Assembly: GCA_017615835.1 (NCBI GenBank)
Contig: JAFZZI010000007.1
Coordinates: 124,001-188,000, forward strand
Source of the DNA: Bacteroidaceae bacterium
GTDB lineage: Bacteria > Bacteroidota > Bacteroidia > Bacteroidales > Bacteroidaceae
Direction: 5' to 3'
Length of the DNA stretch: 64,000 nucleotides
Positions 32,311 to 42,248 of the stretch are shown here, piece by piece (the first letter of the stretch is position 1; each line of letters begins with the position of its first letter). The notes beneath the pieces were generated by a model, which was not told where the DNA came from, made no database searches, and worked only from the letters and a program-made list of their open reading frames with translations. A program made the translations under genes and the position numbers.

Positions 32311-34875
32311 TCAGATGCTTGAAAACACATCTTTCAAGACTTTCTCTATGTCCTCTATCAAGAATGGCTTGGGCATGAAATAGTCCGCTTTTGCATCGTA
32401 TCCCATCTTCATGGATTTTTCGTCAGCTCTTGCTGTGAGCATGACAACCGGAATGTCCTTAAAATGCGGAGTATTTTTTATCATCCGACATAACTCCATT
32501 CCATCCATCTCCGGCATCATCACATCGGTAATGACTACGTCAACTTCATTTTCGCGAAGTTTCTCAAGTGCGTTACGCCCATTGAAAGCAAGTATCACAT
32601 TCATGCCAAGATCAACCATCTCCTCCTTTACGTATTCCCTCAGGTCTGCATCATCCTCTACAAACAGCAAGGTTCTGCCCTTTATGCCTTCTTTTGCCTG
32701 TTCGGACAGGATAGCAGAACTGTCGTCGGAAGCTACAGGCGATGATTTCTCCTTGACTGAGGAATCATCTACTTTAGGACGGGAGCTGACATTGTCCGGA
32801 ATATCAGGAGATATGGGCAGTTCGAACCAGAATGTTGCGCCTGCCTCATTTTTGTTGTTGACAGCACCAACGGTACCTTTGTGTGCCTCGACTATAGATT
32901 TTGCATAGGAAAGGCCTATTCCATATCCTTTCTTTTTGGTAGCCTTGAAAAAGCGCTCGAAGAGTTTTGAAGGATCAATATCACCTATTCCACTTCCATG
33001 ATCTGATATAGATATACGATACGATTGTTTATCCTTACACATCTTTGACGTAACGGTGACAGGTTGACCAGGCTGATTGTGCTTGATGGCATTCGTAATC
33101 ATATTGGCTATTACAATACGACATAGATCCTCGTCAATCATTACATTTCTGATTGTCGGATCATGCTCCAGAACAATGTCCATCTCATGGTTCTCAGCCT
33201 CATCACGATACTCTTCAGTTACCGTCTTCAGCCACTCGCCAAGATTAATTGATTCAAGATTCACTTGAGTGAAGCCATTCTGTACCCTGTTGGTCGTAAG
33301 AATTGTATTGAGAAGCGTCGCCATTCTCTGACCTTGCACCTGTACACGCTTTATGGTATCGACAAATTCAATGGGAAGATTATCGCTTTTCAACATCCTG
33401 TTCAATGGTCCCATTATAAGAGTAAGTGGAGTACGTAATTCGTGGGCTACGTTGATTAGGAATGTATAACGCTCCTCCTCCATCGTATTCTCCATTCTGT
33501 CTTTTTCTTCCGACTTTCTGTCTTCTTCAAGAGCTATCTGGTGTTGATAATCAAGTTTTATCTGTTCGTCCCTGTCTGCGAATCCCAGAAGAATCTGACT
33601 GTCGTCCTCACCAAGGCTGCTAACGTTCATTATATGCCAATGGGGAGAACCGGTTGAGATATCCTTAAACCTTACATCATAGGCTTCTGAATTTGAAAGA
33701 CGACGTCTTATTGTTTCTGGTTTAAGAGCTATTCTCATCATGCTCCTGTCATCCTCAGACACATCCTTATTTATATATTCATCCATAAACCTGCTGAAAC
33801 TTGACCCTCTCTGATATTTGAGTTCTACGGCAGTAGGTCTTTTCCGGACCTCCATCTTGTCATCATTTATATCCACAAGATATATGGAGTCATATTTTTC
33901 TGCAAAACGGTCGATAATGCGCTTGTTGACCTGTGATTCAATCTCATTATCAATATCTGACCTTCTTGCTTTTGATAGGAAGAAAGACAGCAGGAACAGC
34001 ACGAGAAGCAAGAAAAGTAAAATGAAAATCCAGGGATAGTCAACAGCCCACTCTACAAGAGAATGGGGAGTCTCAAACGAAGGAATCCACTTGTTATTGA
34101 AACGCACAAGCGACCCGTCACTATTCATTTGCAATATGGCTTCCTCTATCTGAGAGGAAAGAGCGCCCTTCCTTGCAATACCGATACATTCCGAACAGAT
34201 ACCGAGACTTGTCTGACTCTTTATACCTCTGATACCCATTTTTTCCAAGACAGCTTTTCCAACTGAATATCGGGCCACAACATAGTCCAAGCGCCCCTTC
34301 CCAAGTGCAGAGAAAGCCTCTTCATAGGTAGAGAACAAAAATGGGGAGTCTTCCGGCAAAATCCTTGTGAGCAGTAAGATGGAATTGCCTTCCTCCTTCA
34401 TGCCTATCCGTTTGCCATGAAGTCCGCTTTTTGAGGAGACACGTTCCTTTCCGAAAACCGCTATATCATCGACTGCAATCGTTGAAGACTTGATAAATCC
34501 GGGGACTTTACCTTCTCTAATGTCTTCTCCGTCACACGTCAGGAGTATGTCTGCTCTTCCCTCTTCCATATCAGATACGGCCTCCTCCCAAGACTTTGGA
34601 GTTATTTCGAGACTCATATTCAATATATTGGCTATATAGTACAGAACCTCGACGTCATGGCCAGTCGGGACATTGTTCTTGTCCATATAGGAATAAGGTT
34701 TATAACTTTGGTCAGTCACAACCTTGAGAGTAGCGTACCTCCCATTTGCCGGAACGACCTCAATCTCAGGTTCTTTTTTGAAGAACCCTGATGCATAGAG
34801 GATGAAAGCAGCACAGATCGCTATTGTCACCACAGATGCAATCACTGTAATAGTCTTGAATCCTTTTTTTTCCAT
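32311..34875 (-). CDS. Hybrid sensor histidine kinase with periplasmic solute-binding domain (BvgS-like)
   Basis: An 854-aa membrane kinase. Transmembrane helix about 8-29; type-3 extracellular solute-binding domain about 46-265 (LKVVTDQSYKPYSYMDKNNV, GRADILLTCDGED, GKRIGMKEEGN); second helix 282-301; PAS-like linker; HisKA with H478 in LINVAHELRTPLTLI; HATPase with DHGSGIG and GYGIGLSYAKS; C-terminal receiver 735-854 with D784 (VITDVMMPEMDG) and K836. There is no output domain, so the phosphate probably goes on to another protein. The binding domain suggests sensing of an amino acid or similar small polar ligand. It is the last gene of the 39208-32311 operon, 15 bp after the 141-aa gene. Confidence 0.9.
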   Translation of the reverse strand: MEKKGFKTITVIASVVTIAICAAFILYASGFFKKEPEIEVVPANGRYATLKVVTDQSYKPYSYMDKNNVPTGHDVEVLYYIANILNMSLEITPKSWEEAVSDMEEGRADILLTCDGEDIREGKVPGFIKSSTIAVDDIAVFGKERVSSKSGLHGKRIGMKEEGNSILLLTRILPEDSPFLFSTYEEAFSALGKGRLDYVVARYSVGKAVLEKMGIRGIKSQTSLGICSECIGIARKGALSSQIEEAILQMNSDGSLVRFNNKWIPSFETPHSLVEWAVDYPWIFILLFLLLVLFLLSFFLSKARRSDIDNEIESQVNKRIIDRFAEKYDSIYLVDINDDKMEVRKRPTAVELKYQRGSSFSRFMDEYINKDVSEDDRSMMRIALKPETIRRRLSNSEAYDVRFKDISTGSPHWHIMNVSSLGEDDSQILLGFADRDEQIKLDYQHQIALEEDRKSEEKDRMENTMEEERYTFLINVAHELRTPLTLIMGPLNRMLKSDNLPIEFVDTIKRVQVQGQRMATLLNTILTTNRVQNGFTQVNLESINLGEWLKTVTEEYRDEAENHEMDIVLEHDPTIRNVMIDEDLCRIVIANMITNAIKHNQPGQPVTVTSKMCKDKQSYRISISDHGSGIGDIDPSKLFERFFKATKKKGYGIGLSYAKSIVEAHKGTVGAVNNKNEAGATFWFELPISPDIPDNVSSRPKVDDSSVKEKSSPVASDDSSAILSEQAKEGIKGRTLLFVEDDADLREYVKEEMVDLGMNVILAFNGRNALEKLRENEVDVVITDVMMPEMDGMELCRMIKNTPHFKDIPVVMLTARADEKSMKMGYDAKADYFMPKPFLIEDIEKVLKDVFSSI

Positions 34876-34890
34876 ATCAAATAAAGGTTT

Positions 34891-35316
34891 TCAGGTTCTT
34901 CTCCGGAAGAAGGTCAGTATGCAGAAATCACTATCCATCTTCCTCGTATCATAGTCTCTTATTAGTCTTGGAATTGTATTGTAATCCATCATGCACTCCA
35001 TGACTTCACCCCAACAAGACTTGACTGTTGCCGAACGTGTAAATGTGTCGTTCCCATGAAAGACATACAAAGACAGTTCTCCTTTGTTGTCAAGTTTCCA
35101 TTCACCATTCTCGGTTTTTATGCATGACGTCACAGTCTCCCTGAACAGAACATATCTGTTTTCTGTCATGAATTCAATACCAAAATCAAAATTCCTGTTT
35201 TCAGTAAGAATCTTTTTCCTGCCAATGTAGAAATCTTCTCTGGCCAACACCCAATGACCGATCATCTGATTCGCCCAGAAACGGCGCATGAGAAGAGCTT
35301 TCAGATTTACAGACAT
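34891..35316 (-). CDS. Uncharacterised 141-aa protein between two sensor kinases
   Basis: A 141-aa soluble-looking protein without signal or transmembrane segment, not recognised. Beta-rich segments (QMIGHWVLAREDFYIGRKKI, GELSLYVFHGNDTFTRSATV) give a lipocalin-like feel, but no family motif is clear; three Cys are in the middle and C-terminal parts. It begins 13 bp after the HTCS stop and ends 15 bp before the second kinase, so it belongs to that operon. A partner or modulator role in signalling is inference from position only. Confidence 0.6.
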   Translation of the reverse strand: MSVNLKALLMRRFWANQMIGHWVLAREDFYIGRKKILTENRNFDFGIEFMTENRYVLFRETVTSCIKTENGEWKLDNKGELSLYVFHGNDTFTRSATVKSCWGEVMECMMDYNTIPRLIRDYDTRKMDSDFCILTFFRRRT

Positions 35317-35329
35317 AACTGGCTTACTG

Positions 35330-38300
35330 TTAATTATTCCTTTCCTGATTTCTGAAAGCAGACGGCGACATTCCGGTTTCCTGCCTGAAAACGGAACTGA
35401 AATACTGAATCTCGGTGAAACCTACAGCAGAGGCAATATCGCCGATAGACCTATCTGTGCTGGCCAGCAACTCTTTGGCATGGTCAATACGAACCTTGCG
35501 TATATACTTGACTGCAGGCATCCCGAGGACACGAACCATTTTCTGTGCCAATGTTGAACGGGAGATGCAAACATAATCTGCAATTTTCTCGACACTGAGG
35601 TCCGGGTCACTCATATTCTCAGTTATGAAGTCACGGACTTTGAGCATGAAACGCTCATCGGCATTAGTAAGAGACTGACCGGTAACAGGCTTCTCAATGA
35701 CACGAGCATACTTATGCTTCAACTCGTGTCGTTTCTTCAGAAGAATCTTGATGAGTTTGAACAAAGTATTGGCATCAAAAGGCTTGGCCATAAAAGCATC
35801 GGCACCTGCCGAGAGACCAGTATTCTGGTTCATTGCGTCACTCTGCGAAGTGAGCAGTATGATTGGAGTGAATTCAAAGACAGGATTATCTCTCAAGGAT
35901 TTGCATAAATCAAATCCATCCATACGAGGCATCGCAATATCACTTATAACGACATCCGGTTTCCTTTCGTTAGCAATATCAAGAGCCTCACGACCATTAT
36001 TTGCTATATAAATAACCTTGAACAGAAACTCAAACTTGTACTTAATCAGTTTTTGTATGTCCTTCGAGTCATCGACAAACAGTAAACTGAGTCCTGTAGT
36101 ATCGAACTCCACATCGTCATTAATTTGCCTCGGTACAATCTCCACAGCACTCTTGTACTGAATGTTCTCTGGCTGGACAGGCAGATGAAGAGTGAAGACG
36201 GATCCACTATTGCCATCGCTTTCTGCAGTAATGTCACCTCCAAGCATTCTTAACAACTCTCGGGAATGTGACAAACCGATACCATTGCCTTTTACGTCTT
36301 TATTCTCTCGAAAATCGCGTTTGAAAAGAGTTTCGGAGTCACATTTAAATCCTCGCCCCTGGTCCTTTACGAAGATATCAACCTTGTCGTCGACTGGCTT
36401 TATTCCAACCGTAACGATTCCTCTTCTTGAATATTTCAAGGCATTGCTCATAAGGTTGTTGAACGCAGTTTCGAGGACTTTCACGTCTGTATCTATGACA
36501 ATATCTGAAGGAGCAGGCTGGAAATCGATGATCAAACCTTTTCTTACTGCTTCAGACTTGAACAGCAAGGCCGTGTCTCCAACCCATTCATTGAGGCTGA
36601 CCTCTTCAAGCATCAAGTCCTTCCCCTCAAGTTTGGAACGGTCGTTCTGAAGAATAAGATTAACCATGTCAGACATCTTCTCAACCTGCCGAAACATGTT
36701 TTCAGCACTATCACGATGTATGCTGTCAGGTATAAGCCCTTCCCTCTCATCAGTAAGATAGTTGGTTACAAGCGACAGTGGAGTCTTTATTTCATGGGCA
36801 ATACTGGTCTGAAACCGTACCCTATCCTCAAGAAGAGAGTTTTTCTGTCTTAGCATTTCAGCTTCATTCTTCCGGCGTTGCCTTCTGAAGCGCACAAGCA
36901 CCAAATTGGCAACAGTAGCAGTAAGAAGGAGCATTAATGCTATAATGACCCAAGCCGACTGATAAGGAGGTTTTCTTACATCGACAACCAAAGATGTCTG
37001 CGGTTGTGTCCAGCCATTGGTGCTGAGATATGAAGTCTTCAGAAGATATTCGCCATGTGAAAGACGCGGCAAATTGAAAGTCATGTCGCTTCCTTCTACC
37101 GAATAGGCCAATTCACCGTCCTTCTCAAGCAGGAATCGCATCAGATGCGTCCTGAAAGCATTGGAACTGTCTATTATGAACCTCGCTTGTACAGTTCCCG
37201 AACTGCCGCTCAACGAAACAGGTTTTTCCCCGTCGTGCACCGACAGATCAATAAACTCTCCGTCAACCATAAGAGAATAGCATCTGACTGTATGATCAGT
37301 ACGTTTTGTGCTAATCTGATTGTCCGAGCCGACAACCATAAGGCCAGAAGTGCTCGGAAAATACATGTTGCCGGTTTTTTTTGAAGAAAGAGTAAAGTAA
37401 TGCAGAAACTCTCTGGAAACGACTCCATCCTCATTCGTAAAAAACATTTTCACGTCATTATAAGAGTCGTAACTGATAAGAATGCCTTTATATGTAGAAA
37501 TCCAGATCTTGTCATTCTGATCGACGCAGATGGAACAATATTCTCCGTATTGATCAGAACTGTGAAGAGTTTCCGTTTTATCGGTCGCAGGGTCATACCG
37601 CAAAATTCTATCGGGTTCAATAAACCAGATCCGTTTCTTGGAATCTGCTGCCAGACTCTTAAAGCTATGCTTTCCGACATCCTGGCTTTTGAACAGCAAC
37701 CTCAGTTCATTGGTTCCGTAATCCAGCCTTACAAGGGAGCCTCCGCTTGAAATCACAGCATAGGAAGGTTCAACCAACACTGCGTCAATGAATGAGTTCC
37801 TTTCGAGTCCTGCAAGAGAAAGATCCAGATACTCGGCGCTTCCGTCCTTCAGATTGACAATACGATGTCCTTTAATACCATTGCAACAAAGAATACTGGA
37901 AGCATTATTCAAAGAATAGAAGGACTGCCTCTCACCATCTTCCATGAACGAACGGGTTTTAATGCCGGAAACCTTGTCAAAGAACCATGTCCCTTGATCG
38001 GAATTGAACAGAAGTTGTCCTTCACCATATTCGCAGAGACTATTGATTCTCATAAAATCTGTTTCAGGATATGTCTTACTCTCTCCATCCTCCTCGTCGT
38101 ACCTGATTATGCCGGATCCATCAGTACCAAACCACATCATTCCATATCCATCCTGTACTGCTGATATTGGAACCAATAATCTCTGCATTGAGTTAGAAGC
38201 CGGGCCAGACATGGAATAGATGAAAGACCTCTTCCAAAGTACAATGCCGGCATAAGCCGTTCCAAATATGATTTCCTGCCTGTCCCTTGCAGCCAGGACA

Positions 38301-39208
38301 CAAGTTACATTGTTCAGGACGGAACCTTCAAGCTGTACAGATCTGCCGGAAATCACATCCAACAAGAAAGACCCCTGGCTGTTCGTGCAGACCATCAGTT
38401 GTCTGCCGTCAGGCATCGCATTCATGAAAGTAATATCTCTTATGCCCTCTATTTCAAATGATTTGTTCTGCTTGAAATCACCCTCAGGGACAAGACCCAT
38501 GACTTTTCCTTCATGGTTGGCTATCCAAAGTATCCCTCCGTTGTCTAGTTCCATCGCTGAAACCTCACCATCATAAACCAGAGATCCAGACATGCTGTTT
38601 TGGTCTATTTTCACATCGAGAACACCTCTTTCAGGATCGAGAAGAACAAAATGGTTATCCCCCATCTTCTTTATATCAATCACGTTCAGTATGATATCTG
38701 CCCTCTCAGGAGCGCCTAATATCGCCATCTGCCTGGTTTCGAAAGAATATGAGCACAGACGGTTCAGAACCTGATCGAAAAAAAACACGTTTTCACCATC
38801 AACTATGACTTTACCGGTAACAACACCGGATCCGTCCGGATGGTTTATGAAAAAACTCTCATTCCTGTCAAAGTCATAATCAACCAGATGGTTATCAGCG
38901 GCTATTACAGTTCTCTTGCCGCAGGCAATAGATCTCACATTCCCGAGATAAACAATACTGCCCTGCACGGATATTGTGTTTACCCTGGTAATTCTTCCGT
39001 TAGAGACAACATCAACGCCCAAAGGAGAGCCAACCCATATCCGATCCTGTACATCGGTCTCCAGCGTATTCACAGCCTGACATGAAAGGCCGTCCCTTGC
39101 CGTTATATTTTCCAACTGAATATGACCAGACTCCTGCGCCCCTGAAAATAAGGAACCTGAAAGCGCCAATAAAGCTGCCAAGACTTTTGCACAACGATTC
39201 ATAATCAA
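35330..39208 (-). CDS. Hybrid two-component system regulator (HTCS): propeller sensor, kinase, receiver, AraC
   Basis: A 1292-aa one-protein signalling system. Signal peptide about 1-24; two-bladed-propeller-type sensor repeats about 30-635 (ITARDGLSCQAVNTLETDVQ, RIWVGSPLGVDV, MMWFGTDGSGIIRYD, KIWISTYKGILI); Y_Y_Y domain about 675-745; transmembrane helix 752-773; HisKA with H805 (TSIAHEIKTPLSLV); HATPase with GRGF and GNGIGLSHSREL; receiver 1040-1160 with D1090 (VISDIAMPRMDG) and K1142; AraC HTH 1188-1292. HTCS regulators normally control adjacent glycan-use genes, but no SusC/SusD or enzyme gene is nearby. The MNRC Met at 39202 is an alternative start. It heads an operon with the 141-aa protein and a second hybrid kinase. 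Confidence 0.94.
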   Translation of the reverse strand: MIMNRCAKVLAALLALSGSLFSGAQESGHIQLENITARDGLSCQAVNTLETDVQDRIWVGSPLGVDVVSNGRITRVNTISVQGSIVYLGNVRSIACGKRTVIAADNHLVDYDFDRNESFFINHPDGSGVVTGKVIVDGENVFFFDQVLNRLCSYSFETRQMAILGAPERADIILNVIDIKKMGDNHFVLLDPERGVLDVKIDQNSMSGSLVYDGEVSAMELDNGGILWIANHEGKVMGLVPEGDFKQNKSFEIEGIRDITFMNAMPDGRQLMVCTNSQGSFLLDVISGRSVQLEGSVLNNVTCVLAARDRQEIIFGTAYAGIVLWKRSFIYSMSGPASNSMQRLLVPISAVQDGYGMMWFGTDGSGIIRYDEEDGESKTYPETDFMRINSLCEYGEGQLLFNSDQGTWFFDKVSGIKTRSFMEDGERQSFYSLNNASSILCCNGIKGHRIVNLKDGSAEYLDLSLAGLERNSFIDAVLVEPSYAVISSGGSLVRLDYGTNELRLLFKSQDVGKHSFKSLAADSKKRIWFIEPDRILRYDPATDKTETLHSSDQYGEYCSICVDQNDKIWISTYKGILISYDSYNDVKMFFTNEDGVVSREFLHYFTLSSKKTGNMYFPSTSGLMVVGSDNQISTKRTDHTVRCYSLMVDGEFIDLSVHDGEKPVSLSGSSGTVQARFIIDSSNAFRTHLMRFLLEKDGELAYSVEGSDMTFNLPRLSHGEYLLKTSYLSTNGWTQPQTSLVVDVRKPPYQSAWVIIALMLLLTATVANLVLVRFRRQRRKNEAEMLRQKNSLLEDRVRFQTSIAHEIKTPLSLVTNYLTDEREGLIPDSIHRDSAENMFRQVEKMSDMVNLILQNDRSKLEGKDLMLEEVSLNEWVGDTALLFKSEAVRKGLIIDFQPAPSDIVIDTDVKVLETAFNNLMSNALKYSRRGIVTVGIKPVDDKVDIFVKDQGRGFKCDSETLFKRDFRENKDVKGNGIGLSHSRELLRMLGGDITAESDGNSGSVFTLHLPVQPENIQYKSAVEIVPRQINDDVEFDTTGLSLLFVDDSKDIQKLIKYKFEFLFKVIYIANNGREALDIANERKPDVVISDIAMPRMDGFDLCKSLRDNPVFEFTPIILLTSQSDAMNQNTGLSAGADAFMAKPFDANTLFKLIKILLKKRHELKHKYARVIEKPVTGQSLTNADERFMLKVRDFITENMSDPDLSVEKIADYVCISRSTLAQKMVRVLGMPAVKYIRKVRIDHAKELLASTDRSIGDIASAVGFTEIQYFSSVFRQETGMSPSAFRNQERNN

Positions 39209-39316
39209 AGAGTCTGATTTACACTTTCATCCGAACAATTATGTTTTCATGTCTAAAGTTATGAATTTTACACTACATTTTTCACAAAACCGTCAATTTT
39301 TCAACATAGCGAAATT

Positions 39317-40438
39317 TCAAGCGTTCTTTTTAGTATACAGACATCCAGGATGTGACTGGACCAAACCCTTCATTTCAAGTTCCAGAAGAATGTTCAGCAT
39401 CTGTCCGATTGGAATGTCACATTCCGAAACCAACATGTTTATTTCAACTCCTGAACGAACTTTTCCCACGGCATCAAGTACCTTCATGGACAATTCATCA
39501 ATATCAGGAAACAATTGATTCTGAACAGGTATTTTAACTTTAGGTATATTCCATCCCATATCTTTTACAAAATCCTCCGCAGACTGTATAAGGCCTGCCT
39601 TGTTGTTGCGTATCAGAAGATTGCAGCCTTCTGAATAAACATCACCTACAGCTCCTGGAAAGGCGAAACAAGGACGGAAGTAACTCTCTGCAATGTCTGC
39701 GGTAATTAAGGAACCTCCCTTCATTGCAGATTCAACTACAACAACCGCGTCAGCTAATCCCGCGACTATTCTGTTCCTGCTGACAAAATTCCGCTTGAGC
39801 GGTTCTGTTCCACTGGAAAACTCTGTAACCAATCCGCCCATGTTAACCATGAGACCGGCATCTTTTCGGTGTGAGGCTGGATATATCCTGTCAAGCCCGT
39901 GTGCAAGGACACCTACTGTCGGTAAAGAGCATTCAATCGCAGCACGGTGTGAAGCAATGTCTATACCATATGCCAGCCCGCTTATAACAAGAATTCCAGG
40001 ACAAAGTTGCGACAAATCTCTGACAAAAGTTTCCGCAAGCCGTTTTCCGTAGACTGTCGCCTTGCGCGTACCAACCACAGCCACGGTATGTTCTGCATTC
40101 AGATTAAGGTTTCCTAATGTGTACAGTATTAGAGGCGCATCCTGACATTCAGTCAGACGGGCCGGATAATCATCATCTCCTGGCATCAGACACCTGATCG
40201 CGTTCTTGTCTATGAAACAGAGTTCCTTTTCTGCTTCACAAAGTGACTCGGAGTCATCCAGCGCCTCAATAAGACGCTGACTGACCCCGGGCACTATATT
40301 TACGAGATCCTTACCTAGCCTGAAGATGTCCAATGCGTTGCCTACACTCTGGTAGAGGAACTTAGCCTCTGCCGGTCTGATTTTCTCAATTTTTGAGAGG
40401 GTGAGCAACGCCGTCAGTTCATCTTTGGGCGTTATCAC
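39317..40438 (-). CDS. dprA: DNA-processing protein DprA
   Basis: Rossmann-fold protein that binds incoming single-stranded DNA and loads RecA. The 373-aa protein has a SAM-like N-terminal region (KIEKIRPAEAKFLYQSVGNA), then the DprA core with TVAVVGTRKATVYGKRLAE, ISGLAYGIDIASHRAAIE, GVLAHGLDRIYPASH and the ESAMKGGSLITADIAESYFR segment, and a C-terminal winged-helix-like part. It is complete. It lies 11 bp after the TPR/OmpA-like lipoprotein gene on the same strand. Confidence 0.95.
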   Translation of the reverse strand: MITPKDELTALLTLSKIEKIRPAEAKFLYQSVGNALDIFRLGKDLVNIVPGVSQRLIEALDDSESLCEAEKELCFIDKNAIRCLMPGDDDYPARLTECQDAPLILYTLGNLNLNAEHTVAVVGTRKATVYGKRLAETFVRDLSQLCPGILVISGLAYGIDIASHRAAIECSLPTVGVLAHGLDRIYPASHRKDAGLMVNMGGLVTEFSSGTEPLKRNFVSRNRIVAGLADAVVVVESAMKGGSLITADIAESYFRPCFAFPGAVGDVYSEGCNLLIRNNKAGLIQSAEDFVKDMGWNIPKVKIPVQNQLFPDIDELSMKVLDAVGKVRSGVEINMLVSECDIPIGQMLNILLELEMKGLVQSHPGCLYTKKNA

Positions 40439-40449
40439 GTGAGTATTAA

Positions 40450-42138
40450 TTACAAGGCCTTTACAGCATCCTGATACTTTGCGAACTCAAGATCATTAAG
40501 AGCCTTGGCTCTCAAGCTACTGTCAGCCGCCACAGCCTTCTTTAAGTTCTGGGCAACGGCAGCGGCATCATTTGTACGGGCCGCAATAATTGCACTCATG
40601 TAGTAAACATTGCCTGAAGGATTCTTAATCGAAGAAATAACCCTATTGGCATTGTTGTAATCCTTATTCAGGATATATGCAAGAGCCTCAGCCTCAGTGT
40701 TAGAGCCCTTCAATGATTCAAGAGCGCGAGAATACTGACCCTGAGCAATGTAGCTGGTTCCGAGAGCCTCTTTGTTTTCTGCACTGTTTCCACCCTTTGA
40801 CAGGTGAGACAGAGCCTCATTCAGGTTACCCTGAGCCATGCACAGATTAGCGAGATTGGTATGGACTTCAGGTGCTGAAGCATTCAGCGAAAGAGCCTTG
40901 TGCAACTGTCTTGAAGCGGTAGCAAGGTCACCTGCTTCAAAGGCTATCACACCGAGGTTATTGTATGCACGGTAGTCGTTGGGATAAAGGTCAGTTGTCT
41001 TAGTGTAGATGTCCTTCTTCTCAGCCACATTGTCTGTCAAGGTTGCAGCATACAACATCTCATTGCAGCTCAGAACCTTCGGATCAGACTTGTAGGCAGC
41101 CTTGATTTCGTCATCGCTACGGCCGATTATCTGATAGTTCAAGGTTAACCGGGCACGGCGCAACTGCGGAAGAATATCCTCGGCAAGTTCTGCATATACG
41201 GATGAAAGGTTCTTGATTTCAGCCTCCCTGCGCTCAGGATCGCTGTACATGGAAAGTACACGAAGTATGAGATCCTTGTCCTGCAGGTTGGATTTCTCGA
41301 CCAAAGTCCTGAATCCGTCCCAATCCTCAGCTGTATATTTTGAGTCAAGAGAAGTGTTCAGCTTGCTGTTCTTCATCTCTTTTTTGATGTAGTTGACAGC
41401 ATTCTTCTCACGCTGACTTGCCAGATTGTCATTCAGTTTCATTCCTCCATCAGGAGATGCGTAAGCAGAAACCTCTACGTTCTCAACACCATAGTTCTTG
41501 GTATCGCCAGCCACAGTCTTCATCGATTCCTTAAGGGCTGTAATAGCATCGCTGTTGGTCTCACTGGCACGAACATTGGCCTGCTGGATAACGAACATAA
41601 TGTTAGCCTCCTGAGCCTGTTTGATTATACGCTGGAAAGCATCCTCTGAGTTGGCATTGTTTGCGTTTGCAGCGGCAGCACGATAGATATTCTCTGTAGA
41701 GATGACACCATCGGCAACCTTTACGGCCGGGATTTCCACCTTCTTGCCGTTAACAGTAGCGTCAAATGTCATGTAAAGTTCCGATTTCTCCATTTCAGGC
41801 TGATAGGGGAACGAGAACTTTGTCGAATATGCATATCCGTCTTTGAAAGGAACAACGAGATTGTTGCCTTGGATATTCTCTCCCTGGAAAGTAACGGGAT
41901 CCGACTTGACAGAACCGCCGTTCCACTTCAAAACCGGAGTAACAGTGACCACAGCCTTCTTGTTAAACCACTTTGAGGGGAAGAAGCCGTTTACAGTAAC
42001 AGGAACCTGACCGCCCACTTCCTCAAGAATGGGAGGGGTAACCTTGAAAGCTTCCTCAGAAAGGCTCATGTTGGATTTGCATGATGCCAATAGAAGAACA
42101 CCTGCACTCAGAAGAGCGAAACGCAAAAATTTAGACAT
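40450..42138 (-). CDS. OmpA-like/TPR lipoprotein
   Basis: A 562-aa lipoprotein, signal MSKFLRFALLSAGVLLLASC with Cys20. The N-terminal part is beta-rich (EEVGGQVPVTVNGFFPSKWF). A central region about 190-290 has an OmpA-C-like pattern (VEVSAYASPDGGMKLNDNLA followed by SQREKNAVNYI), which would bind peptidoglycan. The C-terminal part about 370-520 is TPR (YPNDYRAYNNLGVIAFEAGD, SAPEVHTNLANLCMAQGNLN). It probably tethers the outer membrane to the wall or acts as a scaffold. A -7 element TATATTTG lies at 42198-42191 on the minus strand. Confidence 0.78.
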   Translation of the reverse strand: MSKFLRFALLSAGVLLLASCKSNMSLSEEAFKVTPPILEEVGGQVPVTVNGFFPSKWFNKKAVVTVTPVLKWNGGSVKSDPVTFQGENIQGNNLVVPFKDGYAYSTKFSFPYQPEMEKSELYMTFDATVNGKKVEIPAVKVADGVISTENIYRAAAANANNANSEDAFQRIIKQAQEANIMFVIQQANVRASETNSDAITALKESMKTVAGDTKNYGVENVEVSAYASPDGGMKLNDNLASQREKNAVNYIKKEMKNSKLNTSLDSKYTAEDWDGFRTLVEKSNLQDKDLILRVLSMYSDPERREAEIKNLSSVYAELAEDILPQLRRARLTLNYQIIGRSDDEIKAAYKSDPKVLSCNEMLYAATLTDNVAEKKDIYTKTTDLYPNDYRAYNNLGVIAFEAGDLATASRQLHKALSLNASAPEVHTNLANLCMAQGNLNEALSHLSKGGNSAENKEALGTSYIAQGQYSRALESLKGSNTEAEALAYILNKDYNNANRVISSIKNPSGNVYYMSAIIAARTNDAAAVAQNLKKAVAADSSLRAKALNDLEFAKYQDAVKAL

Positions 42139-42248
42139 ATCAAAAATATTTTTAAGTTGTTTTGTTTAAACACATTCTCACTCAATCATGCAAATATAGT
42201 TAAAAAACGTCATTATGCAGATTTTTCAAGTTTATATTTGAAAAAAAA

